From the NCBI GenBank assembly GCA_937929875.1, contig CALFUP010000039.1, forward strand, positions 1 to 44,290: a DNA stretch of 44,290 nucleotides, written 5' to 3'. The translations under genes were made by a program, and so were the position numbers. Shown here in pieces: positions 37,889 to 44,290 of this stretch (its first letter is position 1; each line of letters opens with the position of its first letter). The notes below the pieces were generated by a model, which ran no database searches, had not been told where the DNA came from, and was given only the letters and a program-made list of their open reading frames with translations. This stretch comes from an uncultured Cocleimonas sp. (GTDB lineage: Bacteria; Pseudomonadota; Gammaproteobacteria; Thiotrichales; Thiotrichaceae).

Positions 37889-38004
37889 TTCCGCCCTTTG
37901 CGTTCTAGTGACTTTTTAACAGTAGATATTTACTTTTCCTAACTCATTTAGACGTTGTATATAAATTAGCATAATCTTACATAAGATATTTAACAGGTTT
38001 AATC

Positions 38005-38139
38005 ATGAAAAGAACATTTCAACCAAGTAATCTAAAACGTAAGCGCACTCACGGATTCCGTGCTCGTATGAGTACTGTTGGTGGCCGTAAAGTATTAAAA
38101 TCACGACGTGCAAAAGGTCGTGCAGTTCTTTGTTGTTAA
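38005..38139 (+). CDS. rpmH: 50S ribosomal protein L34
   Basis: A 44-codon gene encoding a highly basic protein: [20 protein letters not shown], then [20 protein letters not shown] and a final VLCC. It matches L34 throughout (E. coli L34 has 46 residues) and has the standard position divergent from dnaA and ahead of rnpA. The C-terminus with two adjacent cysteines is unusual, as most L34 proteins end in short basic or Leu/Ser/Thr/Val-rich tails. The ribosome site is weak (AGG nine bases upstream). Confidence 0.95.
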   Translation: MKRTFQPSNLKRKRTHGFRARMSTVGGRKVLKSRRAKGRAVLCC

Positions 38140-38151
38140 TTTTTTAACAAC
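38132..38151 (+). promoter_or_regulatory. Perfect hairpin over the rpmH stop codon
   Basis: GTTGTTAA (38132-38139) pairs exactly with TTAACAAC (38144-38151) across a TTTT loop. It overlaps the last codons and stop of rpmH. No T-run follows, so it looks like a processing or stability element that could set L34 and RnpA levels apart rather than a terminator. Confidence 0.45.
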
Positions 38152-38200
38152 TTAAAGAACACAATAACGGCAATTTAAAAAGTTTTGAATCAGTATTAAT

Positions 38201-38632
38201 GTGAAAAACAATACTGCTGAAGATGACTTTTTAGAAATTGCTACGACTTTAAGTGAAGATATTATTAATTTTCACTTTAGTCGAAGCCAGAAGTTACTAA
38301 ATGCTGATCAATACAAATTTGTTTTCAGTAAGTCGCAGCGATTTGGTAACAAATCATTTACACTTCTGGCCAGACACAACGGCCTTGGTCATCCACGCCT
38401 TGGTTTAGCTATTTCCAAAAAAGCGGTAAATAAAGCCGTTGATAGAAATAGAATCAAAAGAATTATTCGTGATAGTTTCCGTGTAAACCAACATGAACTC
38501 CCAAGCGTTGATATTATTGCTATGTGTAAAACGAATGTGCTTTCGTTAGAAAGACATGAAATTCACAAGCAGATTAAAACGCAGTGGCATTTTATGCGAA
38601 AAAAATTCTTAACTTCAACTACTACTGATTAG
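38201..38632 (+). CDS. rnpA: Ribonuclease P protein component
   Basis: Protein subunit of RNase P, which matures tRNA 5' ends. The core begins FSRSQKLLNADQYKFVF near residue 27 and includes GHPRLGLAISKKAVNKAVDRNRIKRIIRDSFR, the basic RNR-type motif that contacts the RNA. The frame uses a GTG start at 38201 because no in-frame ATG precedes the core; this gives a 25-residue acidic N-terminal extension and 143 residues, longer than the usual 110-130. Lies 61 bases after rpmH and 12 bases before yidC; yidD, normally found here, is absent. Confidence 0.92.
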   Translation: MKNNTAEDDFLEIATTLSEDIINFHFSRSQKLLNADQYKFVFSKSQRFGNKSFTLLARHNGLGHPRLGLAISKKAVNKAVDRNRIKRIIRDSFRVNQHELPSVDIIAMCKTNVLSLERHEIHKQIKTQWHFMRKKFLTSTTTD

Positions 38633-38644
38633 AGTCCGTACAGC

Positions 38645-40318
38645 ATGGATCAACAACGCCCTTTTTTATATTTAAGCTTATTTTTTCTTTGTTTTCTTAT
38701 TTGGTCTACATGGGAACAGAAAAATGCGCCTCCTATAGCTCAGACTCCTACAAGTGAAACCACGTCAAATAATTCGGTTTCAATTCCAACATCAGTTCCC
38801 ACAGCGACAAGTACAACTGATGGAACTGTTGTACCGCAAGTAGATTCTGCTGCTTCAACAGAAGAAAAACTTATACATGTTAAAACTGACGTTTTAGATA
38901 TTTACATTAATACTGTTGGTGGCACCATTATTCAAGCTGATCTTCCTGCATATCCAATAAGCTTAGAAGAAAAAGACATTGCCGTTAGAATTATTAATAA
39001 AGAGAAAGACTATGCTGCTCAATCGGGTTTAGTTCATTCAAATATTGAAGGTAAGAAAAGTAGTGATCTAGCTCCAAATCATTATGCAAACTTTAGTGCC
39101 CTAAAACAAGAATATGTATTGGGTGATGATCAAGAAACAATCGAAGTACCTTTAACATGGACTCAAAATGGTATAACAGTAACGAAAACGTTTATTTTTG
39201 AACGCGGTAATTATTTAATTAAGAAAAGCCAGAAAGTGGATAATAATTCTGGTAACGATTGGTCAGCTAGTGAGTATTTACAACTGACTCATGCAGAACA
39301 TACACGAGATGGTAGTCTTTTAGCAGGCGATGTCGCCTATACAGGCGCTGCTTACTATAATGAAAAATATATAAAAGTTAGTTTTGATGATATTAGTGAT
39401 GAAAATCTAAGTGATTCTACGATAGGTGGTTGGGCTGCAATTATTCAGCATTATTTTGTCGGTGCTTGGATTCCTGAAAAAGAGGTTGAAAACAATTATT
39501 ACACTATTTTCGATAAGTCTAAAACACGTCATATCATTGGTGTGAAATCGCCATTAAAAGTTATTGCAACGGGTCAATCAGGTGTATTTAACAGTCAATT
39601 TTATATTGGCCCAACGGATCAAGATAAGCTTGCAGAGATTTCAAAAGGTCTAGATTTGGCAGTTGATTACGGAATATTTGCTTTTGTATCTAAACCCATT
39701 TTTGCTGTGATGAGTTTTATCAATAAACACATTGCTAGCAATTGGGGTTGGACGATTATATTGTTAACGATGTTCATCAAATTGATCTTTTTCTACCCAT
39801 CGGCAATGAGTTACAAATCGATGGCTAAAATGAAAAAATTAGGGCCAAAGATCAAAGAGATCGCTGAAAAATATAAAAATGACCCTCAGGCTAAACAAAA
39901 AGAAACGATGGCGTTTTACCGCAAAGAGAAGATAAATCCTCTTGGTGGTTGTTTACCTATGTTGATACAAATGCCAGTATTTATGGGACTGTATTGGGTA
40001 CTTCAAGAAAGTGTAGAATTACGTCAAGCACCATGGATTCTTTGGTATAAAGATCTGTCATTAAAAGATCCATTCTTCATTTTACCCTTGATTATGGGCG
40101 CCAGTATGTTCATTCAGCAAAAGCTAAATCCCCCTGCAGTCGCTGATCCAATGCAGCAGAAAATATTCACTTATTTACCTGTTGTGTTTACGGTTATGTT
40201 CTTATTCTTCCCCGCTGGATTAGTACTTTACTGGGTAGTAAATAACATTTTATCTATCTTCCAGCAGTGGTTTATAAATAAGAAAATTATTGGTGATGTA
40301 AAACCCAAAACTGCGTAG
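38645..40318 (+). CDS. yidC: Membrane protein insertase YidC
   Basis: Inserts and folds inner-membrane proteins alone or with SecYEG. TM1 is near residues 5-20 (RPFLYLSLFFLCFLIWSTW), followed by a Thr/Ser-rich linker and the large periplasmic beta domain to about residue 345. The conserved membrane core starts at SNWGWTIILLTMFIKLIFFYPSAMSYKSMAKMKKLGPKI, where Lys takes the groove position held by Arg in E. coli. It continues with INPLGGCLPMLIQMPVFMGLYWVL and ends FPAGLVLYWVVNNILSIFQQW. Length 557 fits gammaproteobacteria. Confidence 0.97.
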   Translation: MDQQRPFLYLSLFFLCFLIWSTWEQKNAPPIAQTPTSETTSNNSVSIPTSVPTATSTTDGTVVPQVDSAASTEEKLIHVKTDVLDIYINTVGGTIIQADLPAYPISLEEKDIAVRIINKEKDYAAQSGLVHSNIEGKKSSDLAPNHYANFSALKQEYVLGDDQETIEVPLTWTQNGITVTKTFIFERGNYLIKKSQKVDNNSGNDWSASEYLQLTHAEHTRDGSLLAGDVAYTGAAYYNEKYIKVSFDDISDENLSDSTIGGWAAIIQHYFVGAWIPEKEVENNYYTIFDKSKTRHIIGVKSPLKVIATGQSGVFNSQFYIGPTDQDKLAEISKGLDLAVDYGIFAFVSKPIFAVMSFINKHIASNWGWTIILLTMFIKLIFFYPSAMSYKSMAKMKKLGPKIKEIAEKYKNDPQAKQKETMAFYRKEKINPLGGCLPMLIQMPVFMGLYWVLQESVELRQAPWILWYKDLSLKDPFFILPLIMGASMFIQQKLNPPAVADPMQQKIFTYLPVVFTVMFLFFPAGLVLYWVVNNILSIFQQWFINKKIIGDVKPKTA

Positions 40319-40410
40319 ATTTTAACTACCAGTTTTACTGACAAGCTTTAGTTAATAGTATTAGATACATAAAAGTTTGACCCGTTCTGGATTTAGGGTA
40401 GTTTAGTCAA

Positions 40411-41757
40411 ATGACAAAACCATCAGAAGTAATAGACACCATTGTAGCGATAGCAACACCACCCGGTCGCGGTGGTGTAGGCATAATCCGTGTATCTGGA
40501 CCGAAAGTTGTCAATGTTGCGCAGCAGATTCTAGGATCACTACCAACTCCTCATAAAGCAAGTCATCGACTTTTTAAAGATAAGGAAAATCAAACCTTAG
40601 ACGATGGTGTTGCTGTGTACTTTCCTGGGCCAAATTCATTTACTGGTGAAGATGTCTTAGAGCTACAAGGTCATGGTGGGCAAATAGTTTTAGATATGCT
40701 TATGCAGCGTTGCCTTGAATTAGGTGCAAGAGTTGCAAGGCCTGGTGAATTTTCTGAAAGGGCTTTTCTCAACGATAAACTAGATCTAACTCAAGCAGAA
40801 GCAATCGCTGATTTGATAGATTCCGGTTCTGAACAAGCTGCAAGGTCTGCTCTTCGTTCATTGCAGGGCGATTTCTCCAAAGAGATAGAATCTTTATTAC
40901 TAAAAATGATTGAGATGCGTGTATATGTTGAAGCCGCATTAGATTTTCCTGAAGAAGAGATTGATTTTCTTGCAGATGAAAGCGTTACAATTCGCTTGAA
41001 TGCCATTAAAGATCATTTGCTTGATATTACTGCGAAAGCCACTCAAGGTAGTTTATTAAGGAATGGCTTAAACTTAGTTATTATTGGTGAACCCAATGCA
41101 GGTAAATCAAGCTTACTCAACGTCCTCTCTGGAAACGAATCAGCTATCGTCACAGATGTAGCAGGAACGACTCGCGATGTTTTGCATGAATCTATCAATC
41201 TAGATGGAATGCCCCTTCACTTAGTTGATACGGCAGGACTTAGAGAGAGTGATGACGTTGTAGAAAAAATAGGAATTGAACGTGCTTGGCAGGCTATTAA
41301 AAAGGCCGACATAGCGCTTTTGTTATTAGGCGAATCCCATACTGTTACTAATAGTGACGAAATTATTAAAAGACTACCTAGTTCGCTACCTTTAATTACA
41401 GTGCAAAATAAAATAGATTTAACAAATGAAGCAGCAGGAAAACGAAATAATAAGATTTTTATCTCTGCCAAACAAAACGTAGGAATCGACGTTTTAAAAG
41501 AAGAATTGAAAGAACGTATGGGTTATCAAAACAACGGAGAAGACGTTTTTATTGCTCGACGAAGACATTTGAATGCATTGGAACAAACTCGACAATTAGT
41601 GAGTAACGCTGAAATTCAGTTAATCGAATATAATGCGGGAGAATTAATGGCAGAAGAGTTAAGAATGGCTCAGGATGAATTAGGACAAATTACAGGTAAG
41701 TTTACATCTGATGATTTATTGGGTGAGATATTTAGTAGTTTTTGTATTGGTAAATAG
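40411..41757 (+). CDS. mnmE: tRNA modification GTPase MnmE
   Basis: With MnmG, installs the 5-carboxymethylaminomethyl group on wobble uridine of tRNAs. The N-terminal folate-binding domain begins [20 protein letters not shown]. The embedded G domain has Walker A GEPNAGKS (226-233), G2 GTTRD, G3 DTAGLRES and G4 NKID. The C-terminal Cys445-Ile-Gly-Lys448 is the catalytic CxGK motif. Length 448. mnmG and rsmG, which often follow in this neighbourhood, are absent, and a LysE-type exporter comes next after a repeat. Confidence 0.97.
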   Translation: MTKPSEVIDTIVAIATPPGRGGVGIIRVSGPKVVNVAQQILGSLPTPHKASHRLFKDKENQTLDDGVAVYFPGPNSFTGEDVLELQGHGGQIVLDMLMQRCLELGARVARPGEFSERAFLNDKLDLTQAEAIADLIDSGSEQAARSALRSLQGDFSKEIESLLLKMIEMRVYVEAALDFPEEEIDFLADESVTIRLNAIKDHLLDITAKATQGSLLRNGLNLVIIGEPNAGKSSLLNVLSGNESAIVTDVAGTTRDVLHESINLDGMPLHLVDTAGLRESDDVVEKIGIERAWQAIKKADIALLLLGESHTVTNSDEIIKRLPSSLPLITVQNKIDLTNEAAGKRNNKIFISAKQNVGIDVLKEELKERMGYQNNGEDVFIARRRHLNALEQTRQLVSNAEIQLIEYNAGELMAEELRMAQDELGQITGKFTSDDLLGEIFSSFCIGK

Positions 41758-41832
41758 ATGAATACAAACTCTAAACTGTAATATCAATTCACGATTAGAT
41801 TATTTATGAGCTTGGACTTGTAAATTATCATC

Positions 41833-41849
41833 AAAAAGTAGGGGGGTGT
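41833..41849 (+). repeat. G-tract repeat, copy 12
   Basis: AAAAAGTAGGGGGGTGT followed by CATTTAGA. It lies between mnmE and the LysE-type gene, in the sense direction of both. Confidence 0.85.
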
Positions 41850-41980
41850 CATTTAGACTCTAGTTCAATACTGTCCTTTGACAACGCTCAGTAAGATTGC
41901 TCAACTGAAGTGTCATTGTCATTTCTAAATTTGTCTTCAAAAACAATCTGTAAATTGTAAGGTAACTAATAAAATAACAG

Positions 41981-41994
41981 CGATCTATAGATCG
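41981..41994. promoter_or_regulatory. 14-bp perfect palindrome just upstream of the LysE-type gene
   Basis: CGATCTATAGATCG equals its complement and ends 16 bases before the start codon, overlapping or touching the ribosome-binding region. It could be an operator or an mRNA hairpin that hides the ribosome site. Confidence 0.35.
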
Positions 41995-42010
41995 GAGTAT
42001 AGGAAAATAC

Positions 42011-42637
42011 ATGTCAGTTGAAGCATCAGTCTCATTTTTTATTGCCATCCTTATCTTTGGTATCACTCCAGGTCCGGGTACTTTTGCTTTATTAGGTAAG
42101 GCATTAAGTACGGGAGTAAAAGACTGCTTCCCCATGTCTTTAGGTATGACGATTAGCGATATTATTTACTTACTTCTCGCAACGTTTGGATTAGCGGCGA
42201 TAGCTGAAAACTATTCTGGACTGTTCTTAGTTATACGGTTCACAGGAGCTGCTTATCTAATCTATCTTGGCTGTAAAATGTGGACCGCTGAAGTAACAAC
42301 TGATTTTAAAAACAATAAAGAAAAACCCATTTCTTGGTTAAGTGGATTTATCCAAGGTTTTTTAATTTCTGCTTCGAACCCTAAAGTCATTTTATTCTAT
42401 ATTGCTTTCTTACCCACATTTATTGATCTTACATCAATGAGTCAGACAGATATTTTCCTTCTTTGTGTATTAACTTTCTTTGGGTTGATGATTGGCTTGA
42501 TGTCGGTGTCTTTTGGGGCATCTTCCGTAAGGCAATATTTAAAATCGAATAAAGCTATTCAGAGGATGAATAGAACCGCAGGTGCGATTATGATTGGTGC
42601 AGGTTTATTCTTAGTTAGCCGAGGAAGTAGCCCCTAA
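42011..42637 (+). CDS. LysE/RhtB-family amino-acid exporter
   Basis: Inner-membrane exporter of amino acids or their derivatives. The family hallmark is ITPGPGTFALLGKALSTGVKDCFPMSLGMTISDIIYLLLA at residues 18-57, followed by FTGAAYLIYLGCKMW and FIQGFLISASNPKVILFYIAFLPTF. About six hydrophobic segments span 208 residues. The ATG is preceded by TAGGA at seven bases. The substrate is unknown. It converges on the SDR gene with a 19-base gap and no visible terminator. Confidence 0.88.
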   Translation: MSVEASVSFFIAILIFGITPGPGTFALLGKALSTGVKDCFPMSLGMTISDIIYLLLATFGLAAIAENYSGLFLVIRFTGAAYLIYLGCKMWTAEVTTDFKNNKEKPISWLSGFIQGFLISASNPKVILFYIAFLPTFIDLTSMSQTDIFLLCVLTFFGLMIGLMSVSFGASSVRQYLKSNKAIQRMNRTAGAIMIGAGLFLVSRGSSP

Positions 42638-42656
42638 ATAATTGTTCATTATCCTG

Positions 42657-43364
42657 TTATCCACGCCCAACAAATGGCATCTTATTCGCCATAATGGTCA
42701 TTGATAAAACATTAGTGCTTAATGGTAAATTTGCCATATTAAACACTGCATCTGCAGCATCTTGAACATCCATAGTATCCATAGGACCTCCATGCTTTAT
42801 CAAGTTTGCAACTAACTCTGTATTAGCATTACCAATATCAATTTGCCCACAGCAGATATTCAAATCTCGGCCATCTAAAGCAATACATTTAGTAAGCCCT
42901 GTGACTGCATGTTTGGTAGATGTATAAGCCGCTGAATGAGCTCTTGGGGTAATTGCAGATATTGATCCATTGTTTATGATACGACCTCCTTTAGGTTTCA
43001 TAAGCCTAAAAGCTTCTCGTGCAGAAATAAACATGCCTGTTAAATTCACATCGACTGATGATTTCCATGCGTCTAAAGATATTTCATCAAAACGAGAACC
43101 GGGTGGAAAAATTCCAGCATTGTTAAATAAAACGTCAACATATCCAAACTCATTGTTCGCTTTTGCAAAAGCCTTTGTTACAGACGCTTCATCGGTGACA
43201 TCGCAGACTATGCTTATGGCGTTTTTATTTGTAGCGCTTATCGCATCTAATTTATCTAAACGTCTTGCCAATAAAGCAACATTCCAACCAGCATCGATAA
43301 ATTTATTAGCGGTGGCAGCGCCAATACCACTACTTGCACCTGTAATAACTATACTTTGCGGCAT
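42657..43364 (-). CDS. Short-chain dehydrogenase/reductase
   Basis: NAD(P)-dependent oxidoreductase of the classical SDR type. The cofactor motif is TGASSGIGAAT (residues 7-17). NNAGIF follows near residue 86, and the catalytic Ser and Tyr-Lys pair are in NNGSISAITPRAHSAAYTSTKHAVTG. ALLARRLDKLD after the second strand suggests NADP preference. Length 235 is typical. Substrate unknown. The aldehyde dehydrogenase fragment lies upstream on the same strand, but a strong terminator and a repeat copy separate them. Confidence 0.88.
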   Translation of the reverse strand: MPQSIVITGASSGIGAATANKFIDAGWNVALLARRLDKLDAISATNKNAISIVCDVTDEASVTKAFAKANNEFGYVDVLFNNAGIFPPGSRFDEISLDAWKSSVDVNLTGMFISAREAFRLMKPKGGRIINNGSISAITPRAHSAAYTSTKHAVTGLTKCIALDGRDLNICCGQIDIGNANTELVANLIKHGGPMDTMDVQDAADAVFNMANLPLSTNVLSMTIMANKMPFVGRG

Positions 43365-43465
43365 CGTTTAAATCTCCTGTAGAAATGTTAAATAGAATGT
43401 CATGAAATTAAGAATAAAGTCCAATTTCTATTTGAATTTATTTAAAATAAAGATACAAGTATTTC

Positions 43466-43482
43466 AAAAAGTGGGGGGGTGT
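43466..43482 (+). repeat. G-tract repeat, copy 13
   Basis: AAAAAGTGGGGGGGTGT followed by CATTTTTAAAG. It lies upstream of the SDR gene, between it and the predicted small RNA, antisense to both. Confidence 0.85.
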
Positions 43483-43544
43483 CATTTTTAAAGTTAGTAA
43501 CTAGATAATCAGTGGTTTATTTGAAATGCTGTAAATTACAGGCA

Positions 43545-43570
43545 TAAAAAAGCCAGACCGAAGTCTGGCT
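43545..43570 (-). terminator. Strong rho-independent terminator with UUCG loop
   Basis: On the minus strand AGCCAGAC pairs with GTCTGGCT across a TTCG tetraloop, followed by six T. An eight-pair GC-rich stem with a UUCG loop is among the most stable terminator forms. It would end transcripts coming from the predicted small RNA or the aldehyde dehydrogenase gene. Confidence 0.85.
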
Positions 43571-43676
43571 GAGTAACCTTATCAAAATAAAGGGGGTATT
43601 TTGATAAGGCGGAGAGTCAAATGACTCGGGCTAACAACATAAAAAATATTGGGGGGGCTTTTAGTTGTTGTCAGCC
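43545..43676 (-). ncRNA. Predicted structured small RNA with C-tract loops
   Basis: About 132 nt read on the minus strand. First, an imperfect stem (GGCT...AGCC with AACAAC/GTTGTT, 43629-43676) encloses a loop with seven C. Next is a small GAGTC/GACTC hairpin (43614-43627). Then a perfect 13-pair stem CCTTATCAAAATA/TATTTTGATAAGG (43577-43609) has a seven-base loop containing five C. Last is the UUCG terminator. The start is uncertain: I could not place a convincing promoter, and it might instead be the 3' UTR of the aldehyde dehydrogenase mRNA. The rest of the 582-base gap (43365-43946) is AT-rich with only repeat copy 13 visible. Confidence 0.5.
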
Positions 43677-43946
43677 AAAACAGTTAACTAATGCTTCCTG
43701 TCTGTGGGAGTAATATCTCATAAGCAAAGAGAACGATCATTCTAAAAACGATAAGTGAGGTTACTTTCGGATGGAAGGGTAACAATAAAATTAGATAGAT
43801 CTATTCAATAAAAATAATAAATGGAAATACTTAAAAAATTTTTATTTGGAACTAAGATTCAGAAATTCACCTAATATTTGTATCTGTGATTTATCAAGTA
43901 TAGGAAATAATAATAAAAATTATCTTTTCTGGAAAAACAAAAATGC

Positions 43947-44290
43947 TTAATTTTTTATTTTTAAGAGTAAATTAATTAATTTTTCTGAAAGTCCTTTATA
44001 AGGTGGTGAAAAATATTTAATAAAAGATATGTTTGCTTGATAAAAAACAGGTCTTAATTTCGAGAAACTAGTAAATCCTTCATAGCCATGATAATGCCCC
44101 ATGCCACTAGGACCTATTCCGCCAAAAGGTAAATCATGTTGACCAACATGGAAAAGAGCATCATTGACTGAAACCCCTCCTGACATAATTCGATTAATAT
44201 ACAGCTGTGCTAGATCTTTATTGTTGGTGAAAGGATATAAAGCTAAAGGTTGATCTCTGATATTGACATAATTAACTACTTCTTCTGTTT
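43947..44290 (-). CDS. C-terminal part of an aldehyde dehydrogenase (coniferyl-aldehyde-dehydrogenase-like)
   Basis: The frame is open from the right window edge, so the N-terminal three quarters of the gene lie outside. The visible 113 codons include EEVVNYVNIRDQPLALYPFTNN, MSGGVSVNDALFHVGQHDLPFGGIGPSGMGHYHGYEGFTSFSKLRPVFYQ, the C-terminal oligomerisation and substrate-pocket region of NAD(P)-dependent aldehyde dehydrogenases. The SGGVSVND and GPSGMGxYHGxEGF phrases point to the coniferyl aldehyde dehydrogenase branch. The catalytic Cys and Glu are outside the window. A 376-base AT-rich stretch and the small-RNA structure follow its stop. Confidence 0.85.
   Translation of the reverse strand, partial: TEEVVNYVNIRDQPLALYPFTNNKDLAQLYINRIMSGGVSVNDALFHVGQHDLPFGGIGPSGMGHYHGYEGFTSFSKLRPVFYQANISFIKYFSPPYKGLSEKLINLLLKIKN

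Larger units (their letters stand above)
37593..38004. other. dnaA-rpmH divergent gap, second oriC candidate
   Basis: A 412-base AT-rich region between the divergent dnaA and rpmH genes, the place of oriC in pseudomonads. I see one perfect DnaA box (37818-37826), a possible rpmH promoter (37860-37888) and a six-G tract at 37695 that is not part of the repeat family. It must also contain the dnaA promoter, which I could not place with confidence. Confidence 0.4.

Overview
The window comes from the chromosomal replication-origin neighbourhood of a low-GC gammaproteobacterium. The evidence is the cluster dnaA-dnaN-recF-gyrB on the minus strand, facing away from rpmH-rnpA-yidC-mnmE on the plus strand. 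The AmpG, PbpC, YfhM-type alpha-2-macroglobulin and MocR families fit Gammaproteobacteria. I cannot name a genus from sequence alone. The numerous secreted, lipoprotein and inner-membrane proteins imply a Gram-negative envelope.

Layout. 1-95: start of a membrane protein running off the left edge. 310-4858: RND efflux adaptor and pump. 4859-5232: two non-coding mobile-type elements, a degenerate structured repeat and a 162-bp MITE. 5233-7531: YdjM-like membrane protein, 4-OT tautomerase, TauE/SafE permease and a free-standing CZB zinc protein. 7826-9973: rph-rdgB-plsC. 10154-10894: CAP-domain lipoprotein. 11116-19662 (minus): alpha-2-macroglobulin with its usual partner PbpC. 20041-23741: M14 peptidase, MocR regulator divergent from a DUF1127 gene, and a small methyltransferase. 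23827-25880 (minus): purE-purK-sirB2. 25985-28306: secreted glycosidase-like protein with a Gln-rich linker. 28561-33494: AmpG, exonuclease III and gyrB. 33652-37592: recF-dnaN-dnaA. 38005-41757: rpmH-rnpA-yidC-mnmE. 42011-44290: LysE exporter, SDR, a predicted small RNA and the C-terminus of an aldehyde dehydrogenase.

Origin biology. Perfect DnaA boxes lie in both gaps flanking dnaA, and one covers the recF start codon. A perfect 16-bp parS palindrome lies inside the 3' end of recF, so a ParABS system is implied although parAB is not in this window. yidD is missing between rnpA and yidC, and mnmE is not followed by mnmG/rsmG/parAB.

The most unusual signal is a short G-tract element, core AAAAAGTRGGGGGGTGT. 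It occurs 13 times between 7.7 and 43.5 kb, always between genes, including inside the normally compact dnaN-recF operon. One inverted pair (13524-13650) looks like a REPIN, and part of it is related to a degenerate copy at about 4870-4984. A second signal is a minus-strand RNA candidate (about 43676-43545) with a UUCG-loop terminator and two hairpins exposing C-tracts. Those C-tracts could pair with the G-tract of the repeat. No tRNA, rRNA, CRISPR array or intact transposase gene was seen.
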